From Coprinus comatus (Eukaryota > Basidiomycota > Agaricomycetes > Agaricales > Agaricaceae), in the NCBI GenBank assembly GCA_034638255.1, contig JAWPGT010000003.1:1054001-1118000 (forward strand): a stretch of 64,000 nt of DNA, in the 5' to 3' direction. The notes beneath the pieces are model-generated. The model was given only the letters and a program-made list of their open reading frames with translations, was not told the DNA's origin and made no database searches. Of the stretch, positions 1-11,358 are shown piece by piece. Each line of letters begins with the position of its first letter. Positions within the stretch are counted from its first letter, which is position 1. Position numbers and translations under genes: made by a program.

Positions 1-393
1 GCTGAAGATGACCCCAACTCTGCCGAGAAAACTGAATACACATATCCTTTCAAGTCTCTTACAGAACTTACCCTTGTCTCCTATATTAATCCCAGATGTG
101 CCATCATGCATGCTGGTCGTTGCATTTCATTTTTGGATCCAGAGACGCGAAGAACTCTTTACCACCAATACCCTGCTCTCAGAAGATGTTTTATCCTATG
201 GTTGTTTTGGCAAAAACCATTGCGGAAGGTAAATGTTTATAAACCTCACTTTAACCCGGGAAGGGATTCAGACAACCGAGATTACGAAAGTGATGTTGAG
301 GAATACACCAGGGACCAGGACGGCGACGAATCGGAGGAGATAGAATTTGAGTCGGACCATGAGCTGGATGACGTAAAGATAGAATATAGATGA
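1..393 (+). CDS. 3' end of an unrecognised protein gene (partial, runs off left edge)
   Basis: An open frame runs without a stop from the first base of the window to a TGA at 391-393, giving 130 residues of a protein whose start lies to the left. The first part (to about residue 75) has hydrophobic/aromatic spacing like the end of an F-box/LRR-type fungal protein. The last 45 residues are strongly acidic (runs of D and E). I cannot name the family. Internal ATG codons exist (106), but the frame is open upstream of them, so the true start is outside the window. No other gene is nearby on this strand. Confidence 0.5.
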   Translation, partial: AEDDPNSAEKTEYTYPFKSLTELTLVSYINPRCAIMHAGRCISFLDPETRRTLYHQYPALRRCFILWLFWQKPLRKVNVYKPHFNPGRDSDNRDYESDVEEYTRDQDGDESEEIEFESDHELDDVKIEYR

Positions 394-399
394 CCTGCT

Positions 400-447
400 C
401 GCAATGGATCCAGATGAGCTATTCGCGATGGATTCAGATGAGCTTTA
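400..447. repeat. Two imperfect copies of a 24-nt tandem repeat
   Basis: Positions 400-423 and 424-447 are two copies of a 24-nt unit (core ATGGATYCAGATGAGCT) just after the stop codon of the left-edge gene. In frame the unit would encode an acidic peptide similar in composition to the protein's tail, so this may be a remnant of a once longer acidic C-terminus. That is inference. Confidence 0.5.
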
Positions 448-667
448 GTCGGTCAGAGCCATTCGAATACCATAAATTGTACAGTCATCCTTTTGCTATG
501 GGGATTATTATGGATGTTATGAAGTTTGGAATTCACTTAGAATTCAAGATACAAAGTGTGAGGTGAACTCGGAGAGATCCACCTTTTCAATTTGGGGCCA
601 TGAAACTTCAAAAGCGTTAAGTACATATAAGTAACCAAGACTCTTCCACAGAAGAAGGAAGAAAAAT

Positions 668-737
668 ACATCGGACGGGAGTCGAACCCGTGCCGCTTGC
701 TTGGAAGGCAAGCATGATACCGTTTCACCACCGATGT
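668..737 (-). tRNA. tRNA-Gly(TCC), without intron
   Basis: On the minus strand the sequence folds into a cloverleaf. The acceptor arms ACATCGG/CCGATGT pair fully, the T-arm is ACGGG-TTCGACT-CCCGT, and the anticodon stem CTTGC/GCAAG encloses the 7-nt loop CTTCCAA, giving anticodon TCC. A T-rich run just downstream on the minus strand is compatible with Pol III termination. A second copy with identical mature sequence lies at 31812-31889 but carries an 8-nt intron. Confidence 0.93.
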
Positions 738-1087
738 TGCAAATAGCACTGTGGGCTGTCGTTTATCATCATGGACAATGGAGACGTTCAATTTGAAGAC
801 GATTTGTATGTCTCTGATTAACAGTCATGTTATATTGCTTCGTTCATTATATCTACCAAGGGTTTTATTGGACAATTTTGATATTGATCGTCATGAAACC
901 CATTCTGTGCCCGTGTTGATATATAAACGTTGGTATCTCAGCAAGGGGGACATACATTTGAGCGTGAATTACCCTGAGTTTTTTTTGAAAACACGTCGCT
1001 TTATTGAGTACTGATCAGACTGATACGAGTACAATAAAATAAAAGGAATAAAAAAAATATTATATATATCCTTTCAGTTTTCTCAAT

Positions 1088-1159
1088 TCCTTCTAGCCGA
1101 CTTGAACGACTGACCTCGTCATTACTAGTGACGCGCTCTACCAACTGAGCTAAGAAGGA
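1088..1159 (-). tRNA. tRNA-Thr(AGT)
   Basis: On the minus strand the acceptor arms TCCTTCT/AGAAGGA pair, the D-loop contains AGCTCAGTTGGTAGAGC, the anticodon stem CGTCA/TGACG encloses loop CTAGTAA (anticodon AGT, read as IGU), and the T-loop is TTCAAGT. Length is 72 nt with no intron. An 8-nt T run lies some 35 nt past the 3' end. Confidence 0.93.
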
Positions 1160-1406
1160 CTTATTCACCAAAAGGAGTAATTACAACGAGTCATGTCAAG
1201 GTACAGAAACACGAAGTACTCATTTCAGGCTCCAAAAAAGTGTGTACAATCATTTTTATAACGCTGAACATTGCTGGTGTTTATAGAAATATAGATATAT
1301 TCAACCATGAATCATATTTTTCTTCCGAGAGATGTAAGCAAAATGTATAGTAAAGGTCTAACGAAAAGAAACAAAACGAAACGGAAAGTAAAGTAAAGAA
1401 ACCAAT

Positions 1407-2789
1407 TTACGCCAAAGTCTTAGGAAGACCTTGAACATTCAACAAAGCCTCTTCATCACCCAATTTCCTAGGTCCATCTCCCACTTTCGTATGAATCAAA
1501 CCTTTAACAGCTCCAACTTCAAACTTCTTCGCTACCTTTTCATTAAACCCTTCCGGAACCTTTCCAACCAACTGTCCATTCCCATTCTCACCAGAAAACA
1601 ACCCAAACACATCTTTAAACGATCCTTCCTTTTGAGGGAAATAAGCTACAATCAACTCTACAATCTCCTTTATATTCTCTTTTGGTGCATAAATCACTGC
1701 ATTAGGTCCAGCATCATAAGTATACGCAGCTTTATACCCCTTTCCTTGAATCACTGAATTCCTATTCAACTCCACAATAAGAGCAATAATAGCTCTACTA
1801 ACATCATTCATATAAAAAATCGGAGGTTCAGTATCCAAAGCAACAGCATGAAATTGATTCGAATCCTTCATCGTAACCCTCGCAAATCCATCAAAATCCT
1901 TTTCCAAAATCGCTTTTTTGATAGTTTCCATACGTTCAGGAACAACATTATTGATACGATGTTGAAGTAATGCTGAAGTTTCAACTGTAAGTTGCATACC
2001 ACTTGTACTTGAAGTTCCTTTTTTGTCATCAGAAACGATACAGATTAATGCATGAATATCAGGCCAGTGGGTTTCTGGTGCGATTTGAATTGCGTAAGAA
2101 TCCGATCCGGTTAGGTTTGTTAAAGATCCCATTTCCCATGCTACGAATCCACCGAAAAGTGAACGACAAGCTGATCCTGAACCTTGTCTTGCGATTAAAG
2201 AAAGTTCGGAAGCATTAGATGGAAGGTTGTATAGTTGTGCCAAAGAGGAAACTAAGGCTGCGAATCCGGATGCGGAAGATGCGAGACCAGCGGCGGTTGG
2301 GAAGTTATTGTGGGAACAGATGTGGACACTGTATTCCGATAACTAAGGAAAAAGGGAACAAAGGACAATGTCAGAAAATCAGTATATCGTCAATCGTGCG
2401 CTTTGAAGATTATGATAAACCTTGGGAGCAGAAGAATCTTTATCTTCAACAGTCTCCTTCCTCAACCTCTTCATCTCTTTAATACAAGTAGCCATCCTAC
2501 CACCATCCTTGATCTCCTCCTCAATACCATTCAACCAGAGCCTATCCTTAGTAAAAGAAGGATCCGCACGGGAGGTAGTAGTAGATCGGAGATGATCTTG
2601 ATCAAGTGTAACAGACAAGGAAGAATTAGTAGGCAAGATCAGTTTGGTATCCCTTTTGCCCCAATATCTAAATAATTCAGGGGATCGTCGTTTAACCACT
2701 GAGTCAATTAATAAGTAAAATGGATATTTTGCTCACTTGATACAGGCAATGTTGACGGGGGCAGATGCGGTGGCTTGGTAGATGGTCAT
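1407..2789 (-). CDS. MVD1: Diphosphomevalonate decarboxylase (mevalonate pathway)
   Basis: Exons on the minus strand: 2789-2737, 2667-2421 and 2342-1407, 411 residues, near the usual 390-410 of the family. The enzyme converts mevalonate 5-diphosphate to isopentenyl diphosphate with ATP and release of CO2, the last mevalonate-pathway step before sterols and other isoprenoids. Visible signatures: the N-terminal APVNIACIKYWGKRD, the GHMP-kinase ATP loop NNFPTAAGLASSASG, SGSACRSLFGG, and YTYDAGPN holding the expected catalytic Asp. The two introns (69 and 78 nt) have GTGAGC/TTTAG and GTTTAT/CTTAG ends and keep the frame exactly. The start is the only ATG that places the conserved N-terminus. The gene is followed by a tRNA pair and preceded by CCR4 on the same strand. 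Confidence 0.95.
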
Positions 2790-3393
2790 GGTAAGTGGCA
2801 AGGGAAGTGGAACGATGGTCCTAGTCCCAAGGTGGCTTGGATAATAAAAGGAATTTAAAATAGACCACTCTTGACACGCATTTGCCGAGTTGATCGCCTA
2901 ATCCAGCTACTTCGGATCGTCACACCGGTACATAGAGATTTCAAGATTTTTTTTTGCACAAAAAAACAGTACTAACAACCGACTAATACACACTCAGAAA
3001 AAAGAAACAAAATAAAAGGTTTGGAAAAAAAAGATGAGAACACAGAAGAAAGAAAAACACAACAGCCAATCTTCGGAATTTGAACAAGGAAAAGAAAACG
3101 TTACGACAGTCAAAAACAAGCAGATATATGTATGTATGTGTGAATACGTGCGCGACCCATTGTGTCCGTCAGCGTAGAGCGTATTGAATATATAACTTGT
3201 GGTTACAAGGGAGGGGATTGTGAAAAGAAGGGATGCAGGTGGGTGGTACTCAAGGAAGATGAGGTGTGGTTTAAAAGGGGAAGATAGTGAGCGTAGTACT
3301 GAACACTAGGAAAGAGTAGAGCAGCTGTACAACGGACCAAAAAAACAAAGTTAAAGATAAGAGACACGAATAACTTCCTGTCTTGCCACACAA
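2790..3393. other. Intergenic, MVD1 promoter side
   Basis: No gene is supported. The stretch is rich in A on the plus strand (T on the minus strand) between 2950 and 3070 and would hold the MVD1 promoter and the CCR4 3' UTR. No regulatory motif was recognised with confidence. Confidence 0.5.
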
Positions 3394-5739
3394 TCAGGAA
3401 GAATTGCCAGGAATGGCTCGTGGAGTATGATCTCGTGGGGGTTGTTGGTCCTTGGGATGTTTCACGCGGAACTGTGCGATAATACAGACATGGCTAGACT
3501 AGCGGTCAGCATCAAAATCGTGGACAATAAAAAGGGAGCCACATACTCTGAAGGGAAATGTGCATTCGGGAACCCAACCACTTTCTCCAGATATCCCTTG
3601 TCCACCTCTCCCAGTACAGCATTGACACCCAAATTACCCGCCGAGTACCACACATAATCGATCATTCCTTGGTATCCTGGCGTATAATTCGTCAAAGGTT
3701 CACCAGCTCCAGGCGACGCATAGGCACTCTTCAATCCCAACCGATGCCTCAAACCGTCTGATGTATATCGACCGTACATATGTGACATGAAATCAGGGTG
3801 GTCAGCCGACAACTGCCCATTCGATAGGAACTCGTATACACCAGACTGGGGGACAGAGTTGAAGTCTCCACAAATGATCACTGGAATCTTCGTTCCGTCA
3901 ATGTAGTGTGGCGGGGGTCTTGTCAGCGGTAGGCTCTCTTCACCTTCTTGACGAGGCTGTGGGGGACGGGGAGGCAATTTGGCAAAATTGTTAGCCATCT
4001 TCTCAACTTCTTCCACGAGTAATGCAGTTTGGACGAGCTTGACATCACGATAAGCCGGATCCCAATGAATGTGTGCATTGGCGAGGATGAAACGAGTCCC
4101 TGTGATCTTATCTTCCATCAGACAGGCGACTGCAATATGATCCTTGCCCAATACACGATTGAACATGTCGTCCGTCTTCTTGAAGTCCTGGCGTTGCATT
4201 GCGACAGTGCTAAACTCCACCAACTGCTTTTCCACCAATTGGAATCTAAAAATATATCAATATTCATTCATAGGCGTAGGAAGTGAAAATCGGGTGCACC
4301 TGCTGGCCTTGTAAAATGTTGCACAGCCATCAACCTGCCTCCTATCCTGCTCATTGCTCATCGTCTTTGCCCTTGATTTTGGCCAATACACACCCTCATA
4401 ATCGCGCGTACGGAGATGCTTTGTGAAATAATCTTCATATTGCGCAACATCCACCTCTTGTAGACACAGGAAATCAGCGTCCGACTGAATAATCTCATTC
4501 AAGATCAATTCCTTTCTATATTCCCAGGACAAAGCCCAAGCTGGTGTATAACCATACAATCGCTCCGTTGCATACTTCTCGCACAGAATGTTGTAACACA
4601 GCACAGTGACCGTTTCCTTGTTTGGATCCTCGGAGAATGTCTTCTGTTCTGCTGGTGTAAGTACTGACTTCCATTGTCTCGCAGGTGGGGGGGCAGGTAC
4701 AGGACATGAGTCGCGTAGGAACGATATTAGAGCACCAGTGCCTTCCTTCTGCACCAAGGCCTTGAGATTGGCGTCCAACGGGTTCCCTTCGATGCCCAAA
4801 GTCTGCAACTGATGCAAAGTGCCTAATTCAGGGGGTAGAGTAGCCAAATGATTGTCAAAGAGATACAGCTCCTTAAGCTGGGTAAGCATTCCCAGTTCGG
4901 GAGGCAGGGACGTGAGATTATTCCCCGACAAATCAAGTAGCTCCAAGTGTCGCAATTTGGAAATCTCCGGAGGAATGGTTGATAGGGCATTATGGTTCAA
5001 GTACAGGTTGATGAGAAACTTGAAAGAAAAGAGACCTGAATTGGAGGGCAGATTCTTGATATTGACACCTCCCATATCTAGGGAATTCCAAGTGTTCTCT
5101 GGAGCACGTATAGACCTTGGCCGAGGGGCTACGGAGACTGGAGCGACGGTGGAAGAGGGGTGATTTGTGATGGATGGTGAGCCCTCTCCTTGAGCGACTT
5201 CTGACGAGTGATCTGGGTCTTTGGAGTTACCGTTGAGATCGGGGGGTGGTTTATTGGGATTGGTGATGGTAATCGCAGACTTTGCTACGGATCGAGCGGC
5301 CATAGCACTTGCACGAGCGCGGTGATGGGGAGAGCGTGAGGACCTGACCATCTGGACATACGTCAGGAGTGTTAAGAAAAGTTTAGAGAGGACATACCTC
5401 GCATTTCATAAGCTGCTGTTGCCAATGGGGGGACATGATCTGACCATTGACACTTGCTGGAGAGCCCTGTGCATAGGGATGCTGCTGATGGGAGGTATTT
5501 GGGGGTGAGGGGTAGTGGGTGAGAGAGTTGTGGTGGTGGTGCTGAAGAGGAGGGTGCTGGAGGGGATGGTGCTGGGGATGGTGGAGGCCATTTGCATAGA
5601 TGGCATAGCCTGGGGACGGAGGGGGGCCTACGTTGTTCTGGGGGTTCTGTGGGACTAGGATGGGGTGGTGAGGGCGTGACCAGTCCTGGTGGGACGAGAG
5701 CTTGTGGTTGATACCTGGGGACTGTTGCGGGTAGTACAT
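3394..5739 (-). CDS. CCR4: CCR4-type mRNA deadenylase (LRR plus EEP nuclease)
   Basis: Exons on the minus strand: 5739-5398, 5351-4300, 4245-3547 and 3493-3394, 730 residues. It is the catalytic poly(A) exonuclease of the CCR4-NOT complex, acting in cytoplasmic mRNA turnover. Residues 1-114 are rich in Pro, His and Gln; leucine-rich repeats span about 205-305 (LINLYLNHNALSTIPPEI, LDLSGNNLTSLPPELG) and bind the CAF1 partner in this family. The Mg-dependent endonuclease/exonuclease/phosphatase domain fills the rest, with LCLQEVD, ICGDFNS, DYVWYS and HFPSDH. Introns are 46, 54 and 53 nt. The last intron matters: reading through it replaces the catalytic HFPSDH end with an unrelated tail, while splicing GTATGT to CTAG restores it. 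ATG 5739 is the first in-frame methionine; a further 5' exon cannot be excluded. Confidence 0.94.
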
Positions 5740-5940
5740 TGCATTTGGTATCCAAGAAATATCCAGGCCTCCTCCGCTCCAGCCTTTCGTTATCAGAACT
5801 TGCGTGGGCGCTGCGGTGTTGCGCAAAGCGAGCAGAGACGACAGACTCAACGTTCAGTAAGTCAGAGTGGACGACGTTGACAAAGATGCAGTGTAAACGT
5901 CTCGATCCAACAATGCAGGTTTACAGGGTGGGAATTCTGA

Positions 5941-8900
5941 CTAAGCAATTTCTACACCAATAATGGGGCTCAGGTAAACTTCATAATCCTCCTCCTTCCC
6001 TGCATCCCCCGTGACCCTCAGTGCACGTAGCAGAAGCCTATAAGCTCCATTCCCAATAACCGTTCCATTGTTAAACGTGGCTGTTTCCAACGCAAATGCG
6101 TTGAATCCATTATCATCAAACTTCAAAGGAAAAACAAAGAATGTCATAAATCGCAATTAACTCCGTAAAGAAAACAACTCACTTCATTGTTGCGTGTAAT
6201 GTAATTGACTTCAAGTATCGTTCCAATTGTCTTTACTCTCGAGAATGTTCCAGGCCTGGTCGGCTGGGAGAAAGACAACCAAGGCCGGTTCCGTCCTCCT
6301 TCTTGCCTCGGGTTCAACGTCGTGTCAACTTGAATATTTGGATCAACGAGGTCCACTACAAGTCGAGCTGTACCGAAGGTTTGGCTAAAAATATCAACAC
6401 CTGTCAGAAAAAAAAAACCCCAATTTCCTCGGGGAGCAAATGGAAATAAAACACGTATATCCATATTAAACTCACCGCCACAAGAGCGTAGGAACATCTC
6501 CGCCTACAAATGTATAATTGACAGGTACCTCTTGAACATTACCATTCGAATCCAAAAGTGTAGGTAACGGAACTCCAAAGAAGAAATCCGTATTATCCAC
6601 AACCTGTACATCGATCAAAGACCCAACAAGACCAACGTAAGTGACATGGACTTCTTGTGTACCATCCGAAATTTGAATGAATCCAGAGTAAGTCGGGAAT
6701 GTTGACGCATCAAGACCTCTAGGCGGGTTTATTCTGGCAGTAACTGATCTGGAAGCTCCAGGAGCAAGAGTGAAAGCCGAAGGAGTGATACTGACACTAG
6801 CCGTTGTATCGACGAGAGGAACGGGTCCAATCTCGGGGAAAATTGTACCCGCTTGGAAAGTTAAAGCTGTACCCGCAGGAACGTGGTTAAGTTTATAACT
6901 CTTCGACCTTTTCCCATCATTCCTGACAGTAAAAGTCTGGCTGAAATCCCGGTGTTTTGGTCAGTGAAAAGTCGTATTATCGAAAAAAGACACTATACTC
7001 ACGTAGTCCTAGCATGGGCAGTATCATTAACGATCAACTCTGTAGGGGTAACAAAAGTCTCCGCAAAAATAGCGTCGAAGACGTTGATTAATCCCGCTCC
7101 TTGTTGAGTAACAGTTTGTAAAGGGTTTCCATCCGTATTACTTGAAGCAATACGTTTAGCAGTAGCTTCGAAAACGGTACGAACATTTCTAGTAACTTCT
7201 AAGGATTTGCCTTTGACTTGAAGAAGAAGAGCAGCAGATCCTGCTACGAAGGGTGTAGCCATAGAAGTTCCAGAAGCTACACCGAAACCTCCAAATGGAA
7301 GTGGAAGAGTGGATAGAATGTTGCCTCCTGGTGCTGCTACAGCAGGTTTGAAGAAGAAATCGTTGGAAGGTCCGTAACTTCATGATTAATAATTCAAGAA
7401 AATGAAAATTGTGCGTTAGTAACCTTTTGGATAGAATAAAATTTAATGTGGTACCTGGTAAAGCTTGAGACCAAACCACCGTTAGGATCAGGGAATTCAG
7501 TTGATCCACCAGATTGAGGGAATGTCATAGAGATAGGAACTCCAGCGGCGAATTGTTCAACAAGCTATAACATTGGATATATTAACATTTCCTTCTCACT
7601 TTTTCCAATTGTTAAAAAAAAAAAAGGGAAACTTACGAATTGACCATCAGCAGCTTGAATCAAAGTAGCCGGAATAATATCTCCAACTTCAATAGGAGCA
7701 AACCCACCTCCATTACTACGACATCATCATCATTAGCATTTCATCACAAACAAACAAAACATAAAACTCACTCATAAATCAAAGCAACCTCCGCTCCCTT
7801 ATCCGCCACATTCTGTAACTTTTGAACAAAAGTACAAGTACCTCTCCTAATAATAATCAACTTCCCACTCAAATCAGGTGTAGTTTCGGGAAGTGGATCA
7901 CAAGCGTCATTTAGAATGGTGGTATCGTTTGATGTTGCGAAGATTGGTAGTTCGCCTTCAATTGGTAATGGGAAGGTTGAGAAGTAGGTTATCGGGTCGT
8001 GTGTTACTCCGTGGACTGTTGCGTTTTGTAAAAGGACGACGGTGCTTTTTGAGAGAGAGATATTAGTTAGAGGGTAGGAAAGGGAGAGGGGTGAAGGTAT
8101 ACGTACTTGTCAGTAGAAGCAACTGAAATAACATCAACTCCATTTCCTGGACTTGAAGAATACCAAGATCCAGATGAACCCTTCCGAGTACAAGTGAGTC
8201 TCGACTCCTCTCTAAACAAAGAAAATGTTACTCACGTCATTACCAGCAGCAATAGTAACAACCTTTCCAGATCTAACAATTCTACTAGCAACAACCGCAG
8301 ATGAAGATTCAGTCCATCCATCAGCTCCTCCTAACGATAATGTTAAGATATCTTGACCATCTTGGACTCCCAATAACAATGCATCAATGAGTACTGTTTT
8401 TATTATTATTAGAAAGACAAGTTATAAGTAGGAGTCTCTAGAAATTTGAATAGGACTTACCATCGTCAGTTACAAAACCACCACAACCGAAAACTCTGTA
8501 TGATGAAATAGAAGCTTCATAGGCAACTCCACTAATATTGAATTCGTTTCCTGGATTAGCTCCTATAATTCCCTACAAAAAGAAAGAAATCCAATATCAA
8601 TACAACAATCTATTTCTATTTCTAGAAAAACTTGGGAGTTGAATTTGACACACTTACAGCAACGTGAGTACCATGTCCATTACATTGATCCAAAGGATCA
8701 TTATCCGGAATAGGTGCATTACTTCCTATATTTTTCATAAAAAAATGAATTAGAAATTGGAAACTGGAGTAATATGTCATTTGAAAGATATTAGTTTTAC
8801 TAACCGTCGTAATCATCTCCGACAAGATCGAAACCACCAATAACTTTATTTCCTGGACCAAAAGCGCCACCAAGAGTTGGATGGGTATAATCGATACCAG

Positions 8901-10133
8901 TATCAAGACTATTTGATTTTTTTAATTTTGGTTCATTAGTTATGGTTATAGTTATGGTTATCGGGAGACGAGTTAATGAAACGTACATTCCAATTTTGAT
9001 ACCCTTTCCTAATATACCCTGAGCATGTAACTTATCAACTCCCTAATGACATGGATATAATCAGTAAATGTGTAACCCGCAGTAGGATTTTGGAAGTTAT
9101 TCGGACTTACAGTAGTAACATGAGTCGATTGAGTATCAACAGGAATTTCGGGATCATTAGGACCAGTTACACGATGAAATTTGATTGGTCTACATGATTA
9201 AAAAAAAAACGTGGATCAGTAATAAAACACTTAAGCTTAAGTATCCCAAGGGCCAGGAAGTTGATTTTGACACCACGATGGCATTTACATAGGCCAAAAG
9301 ACAAAAGAAAGAAGAAAAATGAAAAAGGGATGGAGATTATCACGTACTTGGGACCTTCGAATTTACGAACAGGTCTAATAGCCTTAACACCTGGTGCATC
9401 TTCCAATTCAATAACATCCTAAAATTAATCCGAGGAAAAAGTGAAAACAGAAAAACACGTTAGCGTTTTATTTTTGGAACAGTTTTTTTGTATTAACCCC
9501 TAGCTCCACTTCCACCCGTAAGACACGAGGTCGAGGGATGTTGTTGTGGAGTACGGAATTGTAGAGAAGAAGGAGAAGAAGAAGGATATGATGATGATGA
9601 TGGTTATGGTATAGTGGGATAATATAATTTGAAGAAAGGGGCTTGACCGGAACACAGGGACGAAGATTTATTTACCTGAGGATTTTCCAAAGTTATAGCA
9701 GCTCCAACGAAAAGACCTGATGATCTGTATTCTTTCGTTACATCGAAGGAGACTTTTCGGGATTTGAGATGAGAGTAAAGCGTTCGTGAATATCGAGCTG
9801 TACGTATATGAGTGTATATTTCCGAGGAGGTCAAGTGTGGATAAAAATATGAATGAATAGGATATCGTGATTTGTGGGGAAGTTAATTAAAATAAAATAG
9901 ATTGTCAGGGTTTGAATATAATATCATTTGGTAAGTATAGGATAACGTACAAATTCAGTTGAACGCTTTGTGCTTGGGATATCAGCGACGTCTTCAACTT
10001 CGATAATAAACCTATTCGCAACAGTGGGAAGGTTTGATTTTCCATGTTGAACACTTGAAAGTGGGGTAACAGCGCCGAGTACTCCAGAGGCAATTGTACT
10101 CAACAAGAGTACAAACGAAGATACTTTCTTCAT
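5941..10133 (-). CDS. Secreted subtilisin-like serine protease with PA and Fn3-like domains (copy 1)
   Basis: Seventeen exons (minus strand): 10133-9947, 9797-9676, 9418-9348, 9189-9111, 9042-8987, 8908-8805, 8725-8658, 8572-8461, 8393-8236, 8180-8107, 8044-7772, 7715-7637, 7564-7455, 7377-7003, 6940-6476, 6384-6183, 6120-5941; 904 residues. A signal peptide (MKKVSSFVLLLSTIASGVLG) and an I9-like propeptide (RFIIEVEDVADIP) precede the S8 domain. The triad is visible: Asp in ILDTGIDYTHP, His in NGHGTHVA, Ser in GTSMATPFVAG. A PA insert lies between His and Ser, and an Fn3-like domain follows. The role is extracellular protein digestion. The first intron is odd: the consensus donor GTACGT at 9950 gives a frame break, and only the weaker GTTATC at 9946 keeps the frame. 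A close paralogue starts at 61597. Confidence 0.9.
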
Positions 10134-10234
10134 GGTTATGTCCACTGAGAAGTAAAGCGGTGGTTGTAGTACCAGCAGTGGGTGGTTAGTGGGAATGGGA
10201 AATGAGAATTTGGAGCGATGTTGGTTAGATCGTC

Positions 10235-10240
10235 TTTATA
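10235..10240 (-). promoter_or_regulatory. TATA box of subtilase copy 1
   Basis: TATAAA on the minus strand, 102 nt before the chosen ATG (10133). The second subtilase has the same TATAAA followed by a similar GGACG/GACG at 87 nt before its ATG, which supports both as real core promoters. Confidence 0.55.
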
Positions 10241-11358
10241 CTCTCACACATATAAACCTTGAGCGACATTGTTTACCTATCGGGACACGATTAAGGTGTA
10301 GCATGTGGCCATGCGAGAAGAAACAGAATTTTACTGATCGGTCATATTCATACGAGGGATATTTTAATATTTTGATAAAAATACCGTGTTATGAACCTTG
10401 AAGTCCTTCTTGATGAGAATTAAGAATTCATGAATATATAGTGCGAAGAGTCAAATGAACATTCGCAATTTGATACCTTTTCTGATAGTTGAGTTCGTTA
10501 CCATCAACACAATAAAAAATCCGAGGGGTTAGATGTTCAAAGATGAGATCGCATGAATGTAAAAGGATGTAAATCAGAGAGAAAAAATCACTTGATATCA
10601 TTGACAGGGACCAATAACGACGTAATCGAATAATCTGGCGTCAAATTGCTAAAGGACTTTGAGTACATATGTGTGGTGCTCGAATATCTTAAATCAAACC
10701 TTGGGTGTGATTCTCGTGGAAAGCCATGCTGACAGCTGCACAAGGGTACCTGACAATGTGAGAGAGACTCGGATAATAGAATCACCGCATAAACTGCTAT
10801 GAAGTTGGGATACAGACGAGATTTCAGCTCTGTGAAGATTGAAGAATTTCAGGTGAGAGAAACATTGATAAGCAAATGGTATCTGGTATCACGGGGTGTG
10901 GGTGTGGGTGTCTTTCTCTTCTGTATCTGTGTAGCGGAGGAAGTGCAACACGTGAGATACTTTGATATAAAAAACAGGGAAGACGATACGAATGACGTAT
11001 AGACCAGTTGTTGATAGCATGGAGAGATGATAAGAGGTCCCCAAGTTAATTTATGATTAATTTCTAAAAGCCATCGGTGACCTTTCACTTCACGGTTTCT
11101 CGGGGTTGTCTTAAAGACGACAGCAATGACTTGCCTTAGGTCGCTCATACCTAGCACCATGTACCCAGCGATCTGCAGTACGATAAGTTATGTGGGCAGT
11201 TCAAGTCTAATTATAATTTTCTGGAGCTGATTGGTTCCTTTGTAGTCACGTGATGCTTTTGTTGTATGGACGCGCCAAAACTACATACGAAACTTGATAG
11301 AGCTCTGACCTCCGCGAGAATATCATTGACGCCACCAACACTAGCACACTACAGAAAT
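10241..11358. other. Divergent promoter region between subtilase 1 and muskelin
   Basis: About 1.1 kb between two divergently transcribed genes. Small overlapping ORFs (for example 10849-11160 minus) show no family resemblance or fungal splice pattern, so no gene is called. An upstream in-frame ATG for muskelin lies at 11266. Confidence 0.5.

Noticed and set aside
5372..5755. 127-residue Pro-rich ORF overlapping the start of CCR4
   Set aside because: An alternative frame of the His/Pro/Gln-rich CCR4 N-terminal exon; the other frame joins correctly by splicing to the LRR exon.
10849..11160. 103-residue minus-strand ORF between subtilase 1 and muskelin
   Set aside because: No family resemblance and it overlaps a plus-strand ORF of equal quality; more likely promoter DNA.
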